A DNA stretch of 64,000 bases, from positions 1 to 64,000 of the forward strand of contig JAFUAH010000027.1 in assembly GCA_017464345.1 (NCBI GenBank), in the 5' to 3' direction. The notes under the pieces are model-generated. The model was not told the DNA's origin, ran no database searches, and saw nothing but the letters and a program-made list of their open reading frames with translations. The DNA comes from Bacteroidaceae bacterium. Its GTDB lineage: Bacteria; Bacteroidota; Bacteroidia; Bacteroidales; Bacteroidaceae. Numbering within the stretch: the stretch's first letter is position 1; the number at the start of each line of letters is the position of its first letter. Positions 1 through 9,300 of this stretch are shown one piece after another. Position numbers and translations under genes: made by a program.

Positions 1-1
1 A

Positions 2-1219
2 ATCGAATTTGAGAATTTCTTTTCTATTAGAGATAGAATAAGAATCGACTTCAGAGCAGGAAACATCAATACAGCTCTTGCACGGGAGTTAAGCCATAAT
101 GTGATGGAGTGGAACGGTGTGCCCGTACTTAAAACTATTGGCCTGTTTGGGCCTAATGCTTCTGGCAAATCGAATATTCTGAAAGCCATTACTTTTTGCT
201 GTAGAATGATTTTGGAGTCACACCTCTACAACGAAGGTGCGACATTCAATTTCGAGCCTTTCAAATTTGATGGCTGGCAAGATAGATCAAGTAAGTTCTT
301 GATTGATTTTGTGTACGATGGAGTGGAATACGAATATGCTTTTGAATTAACACATGATCATATCATCAGTGAAAGTCTATATCATTACCCAGTTGGCAGA
401 CGTGCAAAAATCTTTGTTCGCGACGCTGACGGAAAATACAGCTTTGGTACAGGCGTTATGGCTAAGCCTTCGGATGTGGTTACAAACACCAGTGAAAAGA
501 ACCTTTTCCTAAGTCGTGCCAGCTCTATGAACCGTGATATAGCACAAAAGTTATATCGTTATTTCATGAATCAATTCCTGCTGGGGCTTGTGAACGTAAA
601 CGATATGATGGTGCTGGATAGTTTCAATGCCTACAAGAAGGTGATACTTAAAGCACTTGAAATATGCGATACAGATATTACTGACATCGAGGCAAGGAAA
701 GAGCAAATGCCTGCTCCTGTAGTTGTTCCTGGTCAAACAGAACTATCATACAAACTGGTGGATGTGCTTCGCTTCAAGACGTACCATCGCAACCAAAAGG
801 ACATTATGTTCGACATGGACATGGAAGAATCTAATGGTACAAGAAAACTATTCCAGATTCTGATACGACTCTTGGATGTGGTAAAGAATAAGAAGAGCAT
901 CATGATGGACGAGTTTGACATGGGATTGCACACTCGTCTAGCTGATTTCATTCTCGACTTGATTCATGCTTCAGAAAGCAGTCAGTTATTGTTCACGTCC
1001 CACAACACGAACCTTATCGATGTCAAACGACTGAGACGTGACCAGATTGTTTTTGTCAACAAGTCGGAACAAGGTGCAACGGAAGTGTATTCATTATACG
1101 ACTTCAAGGATTTCCGTGAGAATATGGATGCCGAAAAGGGATATATACAAGGACGCTTTGATGCTGTGCCTTATATTGATTCATCGGTATCAAGTATCAA
1201 ACAATTATTGGAAGATTGA
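2..1219 (+). CDS. AAA_15/AAA_21-type ATPase (RloA/AbiLi-like), 5'-truncated
   Basis: ABC/SMC-like P-loop ATPase of the kind that serves as the sensor half of two-gene defence modules. The frame is open back to base 2 with no stop, so the gene starts left of the window; the GTG/ATG at 101/104 is internal, because the upstream residues (IEFENFFSIRDRI...) are the usual N-terminal strand of this family. Walker A is GPNASGKSN (about 148-174). Walker B is IMMDEFD (about 898-918), followed by a TSHN switch histidine near 1000. Stop and next start are 2 nt apart, so it is co-transcribed with the RloB-like gene. Family precedent (RloA/RloB, AbiL, the analogous AriA/AriB of PARIS) suggests it holds a Toprim nuclease in check until a phage trigger. 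The family is clear; the defence role is inferred. Confidence 0.82.
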   Translation: MEFENFFSIRDRIRIDFRAGNINTALARELSHNVMEWNGVPVLKTIGLFGPNASGKSNILKAITFCCRMILESHLYNEGATFNFEPFKFDGWQDRSSKFLIDFVYDGVEYEYAFELTHDHIISESLYHYPVGRRAKIFVRDADGKYSFGTGVMAKPSDVVTNTSEKNLFLSRASSMNRDIAQKLYRYFMNQFLLGLVNVNDMMVLDSFNAYKKVILKALEICDTDITDIEARKEQMPAPVVVPGQTELSYKLVDVLRFKTYHRNQKDIMFDMDMEESNGTRKLFQILIRLLDVVKNKKSIMMDEFDMGLHTRLADFILDLIHASESSQLLFTSHNTNLIDVKRLRRDQIVFVNKSEQGATEVYSLYDFKDFRENMDAEKGYIQGRFDAVPYIDSSVSSIKQLLED

Positions 1220-1221
1220 TT

Positions 1222-1782
1222 ATGGCAAGCAAAAGAGAGCCGTCACCATCTTTGCGAATGCGAAAGATTGCCCTTGTTATTTGCGAGGGCGAGACAGAGG
1301 TCTGCTATATCAACCTTCTAAAATCGTGGCATAAGTCACCCATCAGAATCATTTCGCACATAGAAGGTACAAAGATCACACCATCGTTGGTTGAGAAGCG
1401 TACAAAGGAACTCAAAATCTCACAATGGGATAAGGTGCACACATTCCTCATGTACGACATGGATGTGCAGGCCATCAATGAGAAATTGCAGAAATGTAAG
1501 GCAGAAATGCTGCTTAGCAATCCTTGTTTTGAAATATGGCTGCTACTTCATGCCAAAGACCAAAAGGCTGCAATCGAAACGGACGCCCTCATCAAAGAGT
1601 TGAAGAAAAGCGCTCCCGTGTGGAAGAATTATTCTAAATCGGCTTTTACCGACACACAAAAGGCATACTTGAATGACAATACTGACTTGGCTGTTACAAG
1701 AGCCAAAAAACTATGCGAGTTCCAGAATCCTTCAACTGGGATTTACAGATTAATCGAACTCCTTAAAGAAAATAACAAATAA
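1222..1782 (+). CDS. RloB-like Toprim-fold protein (AbiLii-like putative nuclease)
   Basis: 186-aa protein of the RloB family, the usual partner of the ATPase just upstream. Visible motifs are an acidic strand-turn CEGETE (residues 21-26), an acidic pair in YDMD (78-81), and the family signature SNPCFEIWLLLH (99-110). Together they fit a Toprim-type metal centre (Glu plus DxD). The ATG at 1222 is chosen over the TTG at 1216 because GGAAG lies 7 nt upstream of it and the TTG overlaps the previous stop. In AbiL-like and PARIS-like systems the Toprim partner is the toxic effector released after infection; that role is inferred here. The family call is fairly secure. Confidence 0.8.
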   Translation: MASKREPSPSLRMRKIALVICEGETEVCYINLLKSWHKSPIRIISHIEGTKITPSLVEKRTKELKISQWDKVHTFLMYDMDVQAINEKLQKCKAEMLLSNPCFEIWLLLHAKDQKAAIETDALIKELKKSAPVWKNYSKSAFTDTQKAYLNDNTDLAVTRAKKLCEFQNPSTGIYRLIELLKENNK

Positions 1783-1785
1783 GAT

Positions 1786-4674
1786 ATGAGCCATATAGAA
1801 TCTGTTTTTGAAAGTAAATCAAAAGAAAATGCGGAAGCAGGAAAGTATCTGCAGCAATGGCATGTAGCAAAAACTCATGTACCTCAATTGTTGAATACTA
1901 TTTCTCACTATTTCCCTCATTATAGTTTGCATGACTCAACTCATTCGGAGACCATACTAAATAACATCGAACTTATAATGGGGGCGGAGGTAATAGATAA
2001 GTTATCTATCGTCGATTTGTGGTTATTATTATCGGCATCATATTATCATGATTTAGGGATGGTGATAACTCGTGATGATAAGTTGGAATGCTTGAAGGAA
2101 GGATCTGCGTTTATCAACTATGTAAGAAGTAAGCAGAACGATGAGACATCACCAATGCACAACTATGCTCTTTGTTTTGAAATAAAGGACAACAAACTTT
2201 TTCATAAGAATAATGAGATAACTCCTGAGAACATAGATGCTCAAAAATTTTTGTTCGCAGACTATATAAGACAAGAACATGCTAATAGGGCTACTGCTCG
2301 TATTCAACATGAGGGGTCAATGCACCTACCGGGAAGTAGTATTCCTGAAAGAATTATCAGAATACTTGGGAATATATGTAAAGCTCATGGACAAAAGCAG
2401 AAAGACCTACTGGAATTAGCTCAAGAAGAGAATTCTGGATGTGGCACGGAAAAATGTCATCCTTTGTTTGTCGCATGCATGTTGCGGTTAGGAGATCTGC
2501 TTGATGTTGATACAAATAGGGTATCCAAAGTCTTGCTGAGTTCACTGACCAGCATTCCTTCTGACTCTTTGCTGTATAACCAAACGAATAGGGACATTAC
2601 TCATATCAATATAGGACGCAAACTGATAGAAATTTCAGCAGAATGTGAAGACATTAAAGTGGCTAATCTTTTAAACGACTGGTTTAAAATGATTGACGTT
2701 GAGTTACAATTTCAAAGTAGGAATTGGTATAAGATAGCTCCGTCTATTGATTTTGGTTCTCTACCATCTGCCGGAAAACTAATCGTGAGACTGAAAGGAT
2801 ATGATGATATCAGTGGAAAGAACAGACCACGATTTGAGATAAATTCATTGAAGGCCATTGAAATGTTGCAAGGAGCTGGATTATACAATGATGCAAGTCA
2901 GAGTATACGGGAACTGCTGCAAAACGCAGTAGATGCCACCTACATCCGCGTCTTCATGGAGAATCCGACTCTTTCTGATAGAAGCGAGTTTAGAAAGAAA
3001 TGCGCTGAACACGTAATTAACGTCGAACTTAACAAATTGGCAGTAGAGGTGAATCGTGTAAAGTGGCATTTGAAAATACAAGATCAAGGTGTTGGTATAG
3101 CTCCAGATGAGGTCATATACCTAACACGAACTGGTAGCTCGAGCCAAAATCAAAAAAAGAATGATATCTGTAAGAAAATGCCTTCTTGGATGCGTCCATC
3201 TGGTGCATTTGGTATTGGATTTCAAAGCATTTTCCTTATAACGGATAAAGTCACCTTAGTCACTAGAAAATGGGGCACTGATGATGTTGTTAAATTGGAA
3301 ATGTGGAACCCATCTGGCAATGAAAAAGGCAATATTTTACAAAAAACTTACAAAGACGAATTTACGAATTTCGGCACCATTATAGACTGTGACTTATATT
3401 TTGACATGCATTCAGGATGGACTGTACACTCTAATGAAAAGGTGTCATTGGAGACAATAGGAAATTTTGACTTTGCCGTTGATGAATCTTTAGATATACA
3501 AGCTGCTAAACTTATTGATGAGATTAATAAATTTGCAGAGCAAACCAATGTTGGTATTCATTTCAAGATGAATAACAAAGAGTATGACTTTGCCGTTAAA
3601 GAAGAAGATGCATACGACTATTATGATGAGGAAACAGGCTATGAAGTAAGAATAGGGTCTCAATACAGAAAGACAGCTTTATATTACAGGAATCAGTATG
3701 TAGAAAAATTCAATAGCAATATTGAGTTACTAAATTTTAGTGTCAATATCTTAAGTGGCAAAGCAACAGAACTACTAGAGTTGAGTCGAAATAATGTCTT
3801 GAAGGAAAAGAAAGAAGAAATTTCTGAAAATGTACTTAAAGCAGTTCTCAGATATTTGATATCAAAATATGAATTACTAGACAAAGAGATTAAAGACCCG
3901 ATAACCAAGCTCAAACCATTGGCTGCTGCTATATTGGAAGAAAACCGTGAATATATAGAAACACACAACATAGAAACCAACGGTTCCTTGCCAAACGACT
4001 GGATGTCGTTAGATTTTTTGGGGAAATATGCTGGTGTTGACGAGAAAAAATCTATCGGACAATTATTCCAATTTGGCAGAGCTGAATTTTGGAATAACGC
4101 TAATTCTGAATTGCGTTTTTATAATAAGAAAAACAAAAAGTCGCCATTTGTTATAAGTCAAAATGGTTTAAATACTCAACCGGAATGCTTTGACTTCCTG
4201 AAATTCGTACTTGGTCGGCATTTAACAAATCTTGTATACACCTCTGAGTGTATAGTTCTTTCAAAAGACAGTGACAAGGAACTTATCGCAGATACAAAAG
4301 AAGCAAAGCTAAGATGGTTTAAGAACTATCTAAATGGTGGAACTTATGCCAGAGGTTACATGCCCTGTTTGAAAAAGTATTCAAGCCTAAGGCTGAAAGA
4401 TATTAGTCATGAGTCTACATTCCGTAATTTTGGGGCGACATACCCAGTCATGATATGCCCATACGTAAAAACATCAACAGAAATCTTATCTGTATTCTTT
4501 ACCCATAGAAGTTTAGAATTTAGGGCAGACGAAAAGGTAGTTGATTATATCTACAATCACCGCTATAGTGAGGAAATTTCTAGGGAGCAGATAAAGGATA
4601 AGTTAAAAGAGTTCCAGGAAGAGTTCCAGCCTATAGTTGACGAGATAAATTCTTCTATCAATAAAAAGAGGTAA
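1786..4674 (+). CDS. HD-domain plus Hsp90/GHKL-type ATPase, large defence-like protein
   Basis: 962 aa. The N-terminus has an HD metal-site pattern: H53 (HDSTHSE), then YYHDLGM with H88-D89, then LRLGDLLDVD. The middle carries a GHKL (Hsp90/MutL/histidine-kinase type) ATP site: N-box ELLQNAVDA (E376, N380, D383), G1 box DQGVGIAPDE (D433, G435, G437) and G2/lid GAFGIGFQS (473-481). The last ~400 residues match no domain I recognise. The spacing after RloB is 3 nt and before the next gene 3 nt, so it is one transcription unit. It could be an ATP-gated HD nucleotidase or nuclease. It is often mis-called HtpG from the ATP site alone, but the HD region and overall layout do not fit the chaperone. 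The domains are clear; the function is unknown. Confidence 0.75.
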   Translation: MSHIESVFESKSKENAEAGKYLQQWHVAKTHVPQLLNTISHYFPHYSLHDSTHSETILNNIELIMGAEVIDKLSIVDLWLLLSASYYHDLGMVITRDDKLECLKEGSAFINYVRSKQNDETSPMHNYALCFEIKDNKLFHKNNEITPENIDAQKFLFADYIRQEHANRATARIQHEGSMHLPGSSIPERIIRILGNICKAHGQKQKDLLELAQEENSGCGTEKCHPLFVACMLRLGDLLDVDTNRVSKVLLSSLTSIPSDSLLYNQTNRDITHINIGRKLIEISAECEDIKVANLLNDWFKMIDVELQFQSRNWYKIAPSIDFGSLPSAGKLIVRLKGYDDISGKNRPRFEINSLKAIEMLQGAGLYNDASQSIRELLQNAVDATYIRVFMENPTLSDRSEFRKKCAEHVINVELNKLAVEVNRVKWHLKIQDQGVGIAPDEVIYLTRTGSSSQNQKKNDICKKMPSWMRPSGAFGIGFQSIFLITDKVTLVTRKWGTDDVVKLEMWNPSGNEKGNILQKTYKDEFTNFGTIIDCDLYFDMHSGWTVHSNEKVSLETIGNFDFAVDESLDIQAAKLIDEINKFAEQTNVGIHFKMNNKEYDFAVKEEDAYDYYDEETGYEVRIGSQYRKTALYYRNQYVEKFNSNIELLNFSVNILSGKATELLELSRNNVLKEKKEEISENVLKAVLRYLISKYELLDKEIKDPITKLKPLAAAILEENREYIETHNIETNGSLPNDWMSLDFLGKYAGVDEKKSIGQLFQFGRAEFWNNANSELRFYNKKNKKSPFVISQNGLNTQPECFDFLKFVLGRHLTNLVYTSECIVLSKDSDKELIADTKEAKLRWFKNYLNGGTYARGYMPCLKKYSSLRLKDISHESTFRNFGATYPVMICPYVKTSTEILSVFFTHRSLEFRADEKVVDYIYNHRYSEEISREQIKDKLKEFQEEFQPIVDEINSSINKKR

Positions 4675-4677
4675 TAC

Positions 4678-5685
4678 ATGATTAGAAAATCCATCATATT
4701 CACCGATGTACCACTGCTAAAGGCATTCCAGTATAGGGAATTATTTCAATTGGTGCCGTTCTTCTATTTTGAGGGAATGCCATTTTCGAAGTATTCTAGA
4801 CATTTCCCTGCTGTACTAGAATATGAGTGCGAAGATAAGGAAGAGGCTCTGCCTATGGAGGCCGAACTGCTGAATCGTGGTCTCAGCGAAGATGTGGTGA
4901 AACTTGGAAGAACTCTACCAGAGTCGCAACGGGTTAAGCGCGAAATATTGCATCTGTTGACTGCATTGACCAATTATTGTTTCTTTGAATATAATGCAAG
5001 CGTGGGATACTATGGTGTTCAGGCTCCGATGGGTGATTTTAGCACTTTATCTCCCAAAGAAACCGAGAAGTTCAATAATCAAATAAGTCATTGGACGATT
5101 CCTGCATATTTGTACCCAAAGGTTGGGGAAGTACTTCAACAACAAACGTTCACGGATTGCACTGAATTTTGTGAAGAGGCAACAAACTTTATGGACTATT
5201 ATACCAATAATCCGGAAGCAGACCATCAAAAGCAAATACAGTTTCCTCCGGCTATGGAGTTCTGCCTAGACAGATATATTGCTATGCGAGGCGATATGCG
5301 CAAAGGCGTAAGACATTGCATCTCATTACTGGCTGATGGCGTGGAGTCCTTTAATTATAAGCGAAGTGTATCAACAATGGCGACCATAGCTTCTATCGAG
5401 GGTATGGCTAATATTGATTTCAAACTATATGGAACGGCAGACGAAACAAATAGGCCGACTGCACGTTTCATTAGGTATTTGAAACGATATGTTGCTGGAC
5501 GTTCAGAGGAAAAATACAAACAGTATTACAGTAGGCGTGGTGAAATCTGCCATGATGGGAGCATATTCCTCGGTGACGATGATCTCTATGGAGATATCAC
5601 TGAACAAGATAGAGATTGGTTACTTAGACTTGAGATACAACAAGCAGCGCGAATTGCTTTGTATAATTGGTTAAGAAGAAATTAG
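4678..5685 (+). CDS. Uncharacterised protein with C-terminal HEPN RNase motif
   Basis: 335 aa. I do not recognise the N-terminal ~200 residues. The C-terminus has the HEPN-type catalytic pattern RxxxxH followed by D-G: R287-GEIC-H292-DG, preceded by a tyrosine/arginine-rich helix and followed by a helix (EIQQAARIALYNWL) as in Apea-like HEPN domains. HEPN domains of this kind are mostly metal-independent RNases used in abortive-infection and toxin systems. An RBS (AAAGAGGT) precedes the ATG, and the gap to the HD/GHKL gene is 3 nt, so these two proteins are very likely partners. No signal peptide or membrane segment. The motif is visible; RNase activity and defence role are inferred. Confidence 0.65.
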   Translation: MIRKSIIFTDVPLLKAFQYRELFQLVPFFYFEGMPFSKYSRHFPAVLEYECEDKEEALPMEAELLNRGLSEDVVKLGRTLPESQRVKREILHLLTALTNYCFFEYNASVGYYGVQAPMGDFSTLSPKETEKFNNQISHWTIPAYLYPKVGEVLQQQTFTDCTEFCEEATNFMDYYTNNPEADHQKQIQFPPAMEFCLDRYIAMRGDMRKGVRHCISLLADGVESFNYKRSVSTMATIASIEGMANIDFKLYGTADETNRPTARFIRYLKRYVAGRSEEKYKQYYSRRGEICHDGSIFLGDDDLYGDITEQDRDWLLRLEIQQAARIALYNWLRRN

Positions 5686-5757
5686 AAACAATCCAACACT
5701 GCTACGCATTATAGGGAAAAAAACTTAGGACAACATGAAACATGAGGATGTCAATTG

Positions 5758-5782
5758 TTACTGCTACATGGAATAGCAGTAA
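5758..5782. repeat. Perfect 9-bp inverted repeat downstream of the defence operon
   Basis: TTACTGCTA and TAGCAGTAA flank a 7-nt loop, 73 nt after the last stop of the defence operon. No U-run follows, so it is not a classic terminator. It could stabilise the mRNA 3' end or mark the island boundary. Confidence 0.45.
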
Positions 5783-5829
5783 GACATTCAAGAAAAATCA
5801 TCAGGTTTGTGAATTTTTCTGTGTTTTCT

Positions 5830-5861
5830 TTTGGTTGTTTGGGGAGAAATATGTACCTTTG
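5830..5861 (+). promoter_or_regulatory. Bacteroidetes sigma-ABfr-type promoter
   Basis: TTTG at 5830-5833, 20-nt spacer, perfect TACCTTTG at 5854-5861. Predicted start near 5868. It reads into a stretch with no gene that ends at the terminator at 6001-6045. Confidence 0.65.
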
Positions 5862-5867
5862 CAGTGA

Positions 5868-6044
5868 TTTTGTAACATGTTGATTATCAATGGTTATTTC
5901 CGTTTTTGCGACATGTGTGCAACATCCGGTGCTAACGCATTGATAGTCAGTTAAAGTCGTTTTCGAGGAGGTGAAGTAAACAGAAAATTTCAAGTCTATG
6001 GGTATGGCCCTCTGTGCAATGATACACAGAGGACCATACTTTTT
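5868..6044 (+). ncRNA. Candidate small RNA (or short-peptide transcript) in the 5686-6314 gap
   Basis: A consensus promoter and a strong intrinsic terminator bracket about 177 nt with no recognisable gene. Inside are inverted arms TGATTATCAATG (5881-5892) and CATTGATAGTCA (about 5938-5949), 11 of 12 complementary, and near-direct repeats TTGTAACATGT and TTGCGACATGT. A 25-codon ORF (5877-5954, starting ATG TTG ATT) sits almost at the predicted 5' end but has no RBS. This may be a free-standing sRNA or a site-like remnant at the island edge. No known RNA family is recognised. Confidence 0.4.
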
Positions 6045-6045
6045 G
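6001..6045 (+). terminator. Strong rho-independent terminator
   Basis: Arms 6002-6016 and 6025-6039 (GTATGG/CCATAC ends, CCTCTGTG/CACAGAGG core) pair over 15 positions with one mismatch, an 8-nt loop, then TTTTT. It ends the short transcript from the 5854 promoter. Confidence 0.75.
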
Positions 6046-6090
6046 CTTCTCTTTAGGCTTGGGGCTTGCAAAAGAAAAGCGTGAAAATTC

Positions 6091-6121
6091 TTTGCATGTC
6101 TATTGTTTTTTTGTAATTTTG
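6091..6121 (+). promoter_or_regulatory. Promoter of the Ig-like repeat protein gene
   Basis: TTTG at 6091-6094, 19-nt spacer, perfect TAATTTTG at 6114-6121. Predicted start near 6128 leaves a ~187-nt untranslated leader before the ATG at 6315. The leader contains small hairpins (for example GGGCA/TGCCC just after the start). Confidence 0.65.
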
Positions 6122-6314
6122 TGGCGCAAAAGGGCAGGCGTGCCCGATAATATATGGATTTGGTGAGGAATGTGTGAGCACAAAGCTCTGTAGGTGCTGA
6201 ATTTAGCAAATGAGATGTGGAAAATGGATTATCCACGTCTTTTGCATATTTTATTTTAGCCCAAATTCATCCCTAACATGATAAATAAAAGGTACATTAC
6301 TAAATAAAACTATT

Positions 6315-9300
6315 ATGACTAAACTTTTACAATTAAAATCATGGCTCCTATTACTGCTAATGCTTATAGGAGCCAGGGGTGCGTGGGCGGATGATGCATA
6401 TTATACGCTTGATACGACTAATTCAAAAAATGAAACGACAAACAACGGCTATGCGGCCTCTGGTACTGTTACTGTCGGAGGAATAGGATGGACTTTCGAA
6501 GGTAATGGGAAAATAGAGCCTTGGCGTTTAGGAGGTAAAAGTATAACTAAAATTGATCGTACAGCATATACGACAACAGCCATGGGCGCCGCAATAAGCA
6601 AAGTGGACTTAACCGTTGGTGAAGCTTCGAGCATCACGGTTAATTCGTTGAAATTGGTTGTAGCAAGTGACGCTTCGTTTAATAAGGTTATTGATGAAGT
6701 TTCCAAAACTTTTAAAGCTTCCTCTACAATTACTTTTACCCCTACAAGTGGTGATAGTTGGGCAGAAAAAGCTTATTATAAATTCGTTTTTAATGTAACT
6801 GTATCGGGCTCCAGTAATAAATTTGTCGAGTTCAAAAAAGTGGAGTTTTATGCAGCTGCCGCAGATGTCTCTGTTACTGGCGTTTCGTTGAATAAGACTT
6901 CTACCTCTCTCGTTGTGGGTGGTACGGAAACCTTGACCGCTACCGTTGCTCCCGACGATGCAACGAATAAGAACGTTACCTGGGCATCCAGTGATGAAAA
7001 CGTTGCCACGGTTGTCGATGGTGTAGTTACCGCTATTGCTGCCGGGACGACCGATATTACCGTAACGACCGAGGATGGTAGCTATACGGCCACTTGTAAA
7101 GTTACGGTGACGGCTGGAGCTGTAGCCGTTACGGGCGTGTCATTGAACAAGGAAACAACAACCCTACTTGTGGGGGGGGGGGTAGAAACCTTAACGGCTA
7201 CGATTGCTCCCGACGATGCGACGAATAAGAACGTTATCTGGGCATCCAGTGACGAAACAGTTGCCACGGTGGATGAGAGTGGCAAGGTGACTGCTGTAGG
7301 TGTGGGTACGGCTAATATTACCGTAACTACGGTGGATGGTGGTAAGACGGCTACTTGTGCCGTTACTGTGAATCCCGTAGTCGTGGAGAGCGTATCACTG
7401 AACAAAACAGAGACTTCCATCACGGTTAGTGCCACTGAGACTCTGACAGCTACGATTACTCCAGACAATGCAACGAACAAGAACGTTACGTGGACTTCAA
7501 ATGACGAATCCGTAGCCACCGTGGACGGTGGTGTGGTTACCGGTGTTGCTGTTGGTACGGCTACTATCACCGTAACTACCACAGACGGAAGTAAGACTGC
7601 CACTTGCGCAGTGACTGTTGCAGCTGCTCCTTCTGAAGAAACGATTACATTCTCTGAACTTGAATATGCCAATGCAGCAGAAGTAACAACGGTAAATGGA
7701 ACCAATGCAACATTAACATTTGATAAAGGTACGAATAGTAATGCTCCCAAGTATTATACCTCTGGTACAGCTTTGCGCATGTATGGCGGTAACACGATGA
7801 CCGTTACAGCAACAAAGACGATTAAGAAGATTGAACTCACATTTGGATCCAGTGATGGCTCAAATACTATTACGACAGATGTAGATACCTACAGTGATGG
7901 AACCTGGTTGGGTAGCGCAAAGAGTGTTACATTCACTATCGGCGGTTCGACTGGTAACAGACGCTTGAGTAGCGTTAAAATTACTTATGCCCCAGAAGGC
8001 CCTGCTGTTAATGTTACTGGCGTATCGCTGAAGGAATCAACCACGCTCTATGTGGGTGGTACAGAGACCTTGACGGCTATTATAACTCCCGACAATGCAA
8101 CGAACAAGAATGTTACTTGGACATCCAGCAATGAAGCAGTCGCCACGGTTTCCAATGGCGTTGTTACTGCTGTAGCCGTAGGTACGGCCACCATCACGGT
8201 GACTACCGTGGATGGCAGCAAGACCGCTACCTGCTCTGTTACCGTAACCGCTGCCCCCGGTTCGGAGGCACGTCCCTATACCGTGGCAGAGGCTATTGCT
8301 GCCATTGACGCAGGTACTGGTGCTGGTGTGACAGGCGTATATGCCACAGGTATTGTATCGGAAATCGTTACCGCCTATAGTTCTCAGTACGGTAACATTT
8401 CCTACAACATCTCTGCTGACGGCTTAACCACTAGCGCCCAGTTGCAGGCCTATCGTGGTAAGAGTTACAATGGTGTGAACTTCACCAGCGAAGACGATAT
8501 TCAGGTCGGCGACGTAGTAGTTATCTATGGTGATCTGCAAAAATATGGCTCCACATACGAGTTTGGTGCTGGAAACAGTTTGGTATCGCTCGTTCGCAAG
8601 GCCGTTGCCGGTCTGTCCTACGAAACGACTTCGTATAATGCCAACCTTGGTAGTGCTTTTGCTACTCCAGAACTGACGAATCCCCATGACTTGGCAGTAA
8701 ACTACAGCAGTAGCAATACGGGTGTTGCTACCGTGGATGCAGAGACTGGTGCCGTTACTCTCGTGGCTGCCGGTGAGACCACCATCACGGCAACGTTTGC
8801 AGGCAATGCCTCTTATCAGGCAGGCAGTGCATCGTACACACTGACCGTGATAGACCCCAGCGAGCCTGTCGATATCTGCGTGCTCAATAGCATTACGCCC
8901 ACCACATTGACTGTTGGTGACATGGGTGATTTCGTCTTGAGCGCAGATTTCGTAGATGGTGTAGTAGAGGATGATGACTACGAAATCAGTTGGAGCAGTA
9001 GTGATTCTGATATTCTGGAAGTTGCTGGAACAACCTATGAAGCCAAGGCCGCAGGCAAGGTGACTGTAACCGTTCGCGTTGAAGTCCTTGACGAAGACAT
9101 TTATAATAATGTAGAGAAAGCCTTTGAGGTCACCGTAAAAGCTCCCAAGACATACGTTGCTTTGGTGGCAGAGTATGATGGTAAGTTCTATGCATTAAAT
9201 TCTACGTTTAGCAGTAATACCTTTAGCGCAACAGTCGTGAATATTGTTAATCATAAGGTAATTAACGGTCAGACAGATGCTGTTTCATGGTTAGTTACTG

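Noticed and set aside
5751-6236. 161-codon open frame on the minus strand in the gap before the Ig-like gene
   Set aside because: It runs through two consensus promoters and a strong terminator of the plus strand, has no RBS and its translation has no protein-like character.
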